Program-made: the position numbers and the translations under genes
Source: Ramlibacter sp. Leaf400
GTDB taxonomy: Bacteria > Pseudomonadota > Gammaproteobacteria > Burkholderiales > Burkholderiaceae_C
Direction of reading: 5' to 3'
NCBI RefSeq assembly: GCF_001424545.1
Contig: NZ_LMQL01000001.1
Coordinates: forward strand, 187,198 to 251,197
Length of the DNA: 64,000 nucleotides
Shown: positions 60,350 to 64,000 of the stretch, piece by piece
Numbering within the stretch: position 1 is the first letter of the stretch
Layout: each line of letters opens with the position of its first letter
Notes under the pieces: generated by a model
Told to the model about the DNA's origin: nothing
Seen by the model: the letters and a program-made list of their open reading frames with translations, nothing else
Database searches by the model: none

Positions 60350-60784
60350 TCAGTCCTGGGTGGCGCGGCGCTGCACGCAGGCGATGTAGGCGTCGCCGTC
60401 GGGCGGGCGGCCGGCGCGCTGGCTCTCCCACAGCATCTGTCCCAGGCACTCCATGGCCTCGTGGTGGGCGTCGTGCAGCGAACCCCGGCGCGCGGCCAGC
60501 AGTTCCACCGCCTGCCGGATGCCGCGCGGCTGGTCGATCGAGCACTGTTCGCTGATCGACAGGTGCATGGCCAGGTGCAGGAACGGGTTGGTGCGGCCGC
60601 CCGCGCCGTCGTAGACGCGGGCCACCGCGGCCTCGGCGTCCGCCATCTCGGGGTCGTATTCGGGATGCTCCAGCAGCCACTGGCTGGCCAGCGTTTCCAG
60701 TGCGTCGAGCGGGGCGCCGCCGCGGGCCTTGGCGTGCACGCCGCAGAAGAAGCGGCGCACGTCTTCCTGCGAGGGATTGAACAT
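60350..60784 (-). CDS. DUF1841 family protein
   Basis: The 144-residue protein matches the DUF1841 family by its start MFNPSQEDVRRFFCGVHAKA, by NPFLHLAMHLSISEQCSIDQ and by the closing AHHEAMECLGQMLWESQRAG. The function of the family is unknown. It is soluble and helical with several His residues. TAGCCT lies 6 nt upstream of the ATG and no Shine-Dalgarno is present. It converges on the cytochrome c terminator. Confidence 0.9.
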   Translation of the reverse strand: MFNPSQEDVRRFFCGVHAKARGGAPLDALETLASQWLLEHPEYDPEMADAEAAVARVYDGAGGRTNPFLHLAMHLSISEQCSIDQPRGIRQAVELLAARRGSLHDAHHEAMECLGQMLWESQRAGRPPDGDAYIACVQRRATQD

Positions 60785-60882
60785 CGGCCAAGGCTAACAC
60801 CCGGCGACGGCAGGGATTGCGAGGCGCGGGACAATGGCGCACCCCGCCCATTGGGGCGACCGCTCACATCCGGAGAGAACCC

Positions 60883-62088
<1,206 letters not shown>

Positions 62089-62092
62089 GCCT

Positions 62093-62533
62093 TCAGGCCA
62101 GGGCGGCCTTGCGCTTGTCCAGCAGGCGCATCACGCGGCGAGGGCCGCCGCGCACGTGCTCGGACAGCGAGATGCGCCCGTAGCGCAGCGCGTCCAGCAC
62201 GGCCAGCATGTCCTCGCCCAGGTCGGCACCGGCAGCACGCAGGGCCGAAGGGCGCAGGGGCTGGTCGTCCCAGACCGCGGCGATGAAGTCGCCCGCCTGG
62301 CGTCCGCCCCCGCCCGGGCCTTCCTCGGCCAGGCGCAGCAGGCGCTCGAAGGCCGCCAGGCCGCGCTCGCCCGCCTCGTGCGAGCGGATCTCCTCGACCA
62401 TCAGGCGGGCCCGCTCCAGCAGCGTGCCTTCGTGGTCCACCCGGGCCTTGTCGCCGGTGCCCACCACCAGCTGGACCCGGTTCACGCGTTCGAGGTTGGC
62501 GCGGTGGCGGCGCTCGCGTTCGACCTGGTTCAT
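62093..62533 (-). CDS. Unknown 146-residue helical protein
   Basis: The product is not recognised with confidence. It has an N-terminal basic helix (MNQVERERRHRANLERVNRV) and a helical body including LVVGTGDKARVDHEGTLLER, GERGLAAFERLLRLAEEGPG and GGRQAGDFIAAVWDDQPLRP, suggesting a soluble protein. ATG 62533 is preceded by GGAGG at ideal spacing. It converges on the thiolase gene with 4 bp between the stops. Confidence 0.7.
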   Translation of the reverse strand: MNQVERERRHRANLERVNRVQLVVGTGDKARVDHEGTLLERARLMVEEIRSHEAGERGLAAFERLLRLAEEGPGGGGRQAGDFIAAVWDDQPLRPSALRAAGADLGEDMLAVLDALRYGRISLSEHVRGGPRRVMRLLDKRKAALA

Positions 62534-62679
62534 GGCGGACCTCCGAAGGGTGGGGCTGTCCCGCTTGTACCGCGCGCGCCGCGCTACCGCCAAGCGGCGC
62601 GAAACCCGATTGACGCCAGCGCCCGGCAGTCCTAGCCTGATGGGCTTTGGATGCCGGCCTGCCTGACAATACGCGGGCC

Positions 62680-63438
62680 TTGGACTTCCCCCTCATCACC
62701 GATCCCGGCTTCTACGCCGTCGCCATCCCCGCCGTCCTGCTCCTGGGCATCAGCAAGAGCGGCTTCGGCGCCGGATTCGGCTCGCTGGCCGTTCCGCTGA
62801 TGGCGCTCTCGGTCACCGTGCCGCAGGCCGCCGCCATCCTGATGCCACTGCTGTTCGTGATGGACGTGCTCGGCCTGCACGCCTGGCGGCGCCACTTCAA
62901 CTGGCCGCTGATCCGGTTCCTGCTGCCCTTCGGGCTGCTGGGCACCGTGGTCGGCACGCTGTCGTTCAAGCTGCTCGACCCGAAGCTGGTGGCCGGCATC
63001 GTGGGCGTGTTCACGCTGGCCTTCCTGGCGCAGCGGGTGCTGTTCCCGCCCAAGGCGGACAGCCCGGCCCCGCCGCGCTGGCTGGGCGCGATCCTGACGA
63101 CGACCTCGGGCTTCACCAGCTTCATCGCGCACGCCGGCGGGCCGCCGGTCAATGCGTACGTGGTGCCGATGCGGCTGTCGCCGCCGGTCTACACCGCCTC
63201 GATGGCCGTGTTCTTCTTCGCGGTGAACCTGAGCAAGTGGATCCCGTACGCCTGGCTGGGCCTGCTGGACCTGCGCAACATGGCCACGTCGGTCGCGCTG
63301 CTGCCGCTGGCGCCGGTGGGCGTGATCGTGGGCGTCAAGCTGGCCCACACCATCCAGCCGGTGCTGTTCTACCGGCTGATCTACCTGGGCATGCTGCTGA
63401 CCGGCATCAAGCTCGTGTGGGACGGCTTCCTCGCCTGA
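62680..63438 (+). CDS. TauE/SafE family sulfite exporter-like permease
   Basis: The 252-residue protein has eight or so membrane helices with the two family repeats: AVLLLGISKSGFGAGFGSLA and TSGFTSFIAHAGGPPVNAYV. The family exports small anions such as sulfite or organic sulfonates. The start is probably TTG 62680 because the family commonly starts with the residues that follow; TTG 62647 is an alternative. It is alone and convergent to the antiporter gene. Confidence 0.88.
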   Translation: MDFPLITDPGFYAVAIPAVLLLGISKSGFGAGFGSLAVPLMALSVTVPQAAAILMPLLFVMDVLGLHAWRRHFNWPLIRFLLPFGLLGTVVGTLSFKLLDPKLVAGIVGVFTLAFLAQRVLFPPKADSPAPPRWLGAILTTTSGFTSFIAHAGGPPVNAYVVPMRLSPPVYTASMAVFFFAVNLSKWIPYAWLGLLDLRNMATSVALLPLAPVGVIVGVKLAHTIQPVLFYRLIYLGMLLTGIKLVWDGFLA

Positions 63439-63453
63439 GGGGCGAGCAAGGCT

Positions 63454-64000
63454 TCAGCGCTCGCCCGGGCGGCTTTCCCGCTCCCACCCCGGCATGCGGT
63501 CGCGGCCCTTGCGCCGCAGTTCCTGCTCTTCTTCCCGCTCCCGCGCCATCTGGGCTTCGAACTGCTCGCGGCCCTGGCGCACCACCGCGATCATCCTGGC
63601 GCGGTCGCGGTGGTGCGTGTACATCTGCTCGAACAGCTGGAGGTTGTGGCGGCGAAAGCGCAGCGCCTGCCGGCGGGCTTCATATGGGGCGGCGCCCAGC
63701 ACCTCGAGCACCGTGCGCCCGCTGCGCAGGCTCGACTCGAACATCTCGCGCTCGACCCGCATCACGCCCAGGTCGCGCAACTCGTTCCAGTGCGTCACGT
63801 CGCGCGCCCGCGCCACCAGCTCCAGGTGCGGGAAGTGCTCCTGCGCCAGCTTCACGATGCGAAGCGACTGCTCCACGTCGTCCACCGCCACCACCAGCAC
63901 CCGGGCCGACCCGGCGCCCGCGATGCGCAGCAGATCGAGCCGCGTCGCGTCGCCATAGAACACCTGGTAGCCGAAGGTGCGCGCGGCCTCCACCATGTCG
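63454..64000 (-). CDS. C-terminal part of Kef-type K+/H+ antiporter (partial, start beyond right edge)
   Basis: The 180 visible residues are the end of an RCK N domain, with GYQVFYGDATRLDLLRIAGA, SARVLVVAVDDVEQSLRIVK and ELVARARDVTHWNELRDLGV, the pattern of KefB/KefC C-termini that bind glutathione adducts or NAD. A long basic tail (AQMAREREEEQELRRKGRDR) ends the protein and probably stays cytoplasmic. The membrane antiporter domain must lie upstream, outside the window. It converges with the TauE/SafE gene. Confidence 0.85.
   Translation of the reverse strand, partial: DMVEAARTFGYQVFYGDATRLDLLRIAGAGSARVLVVAVDDVEQSLRIVKLAQEHFPHLELVARARDVTHWNELRDLGVMRVEREMFESSLRSGRTVLEVLGAAPYEARRQALRFRRHNLQLFEQMYTHHRDRARMIAVVRQGREQFEAQMAREREEEQELRRKGRDRMPGWERESRPGER

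Overview
The window is about 70% GC and densely packed. It reads as chromosomal DNA of a betaproteobacterium, most likely Burkholderiales of the Comamonadaceae type (Ramlibacter or Variovorax relatives). The grounds are three Bug-family (TctC-like) periplasmic receptors without TctA/TctB, a DUF1841 protein, an HU protein with a Lys/Ala-rich tail, a TauE/SafE permease, many LysR/GntR/IclR regulators beside small catabolic operons, and GGAGACA-type ribosome binding sites. No insertion sequence, prophage, CRISPR array or rRNA was seen. One tRNA-Arg(CCT) lies on the minus strand.

Layout. 1-2412: divergent iron-ABC transporter genes around a Fur-box-like site. 2428-4204: a small unknown gene and a PQQ-type sugar dehydrogenase lipoprotein. 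4289-10334: a GntR-controlled, tightly overlapping operon (hydroxyacid dehydrogenase, polar-amino-acid-type ABC transporter, RpiB-like isomerase, PfkB kinase). 10363-12187: an unknown gene, PsuG and a MarR regulator. 12424-18070: a tannase/feruloyl-esterase-like lipoprotein, then a minus-strand group of LysR, enolase-superfamily enzyme, Bug receptor and an arylmalonate-decarboxylase homologue. 18518-24159: hybrid histidine kinase, outer-membrane barrel, galactose-oxidase-like copper radical oxidase lipoprotein and an MBL hydrolase. 24174-27731: IclR divergent from a Bug/RraA/D-2-hydroxyacid dehydrogenase operon. 27750-30305: universal stress protein, unknown protein, HU and a mutarotase.

30360-36220: LacI regulator and a uronate operon (uronate dehydrogenase, SMP-30 lactonase, TRAP transporter) with two LacI-type operators. 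36331-38479: RNB-domain ribonuclease and a toxin-antitoxin pair. 38560-45461: flavin monooxygenase, crotonase, CoA-transferase, LysR, Bug receptor, VOC protein and methyltransferase. 45483-48268: transglutaminase-like protein, an MBL lipoprotein and small unknowns. 48309-54047: PaoABC-type molybdenum aldehyde oxidoreductase with a cupin-CMD fusion and a divergent LysR. 54134-56537: methyltransferase, two very small genes, an odd DNA-ligase-like protein and the tRNA. 56600-64000: MoxR/VWA operon, diheme cytochrome c, DUF1841, thiolase, a TauE/SafE permease and the end of a Kef-type antiporter.

Together these genes describe a soil or plant-associated heterotroph that takes up organic acids, sugar acids and aromatics through high-affinity periplasmic receptors and oxidises them partly in the periplasm. 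The most interesting observations are the complete AMDase active site in a catabolic operon, a recurrent -10-like hexamer placed 5-9 nt before start codons (possible leaderless mRNAs), a leaderless leader ORF in front of a Bug gene, a tannase-family enzyme that lost both halves of its active-site disulfide, and a ligase-like protein lacking the nucleotidyl lysine.
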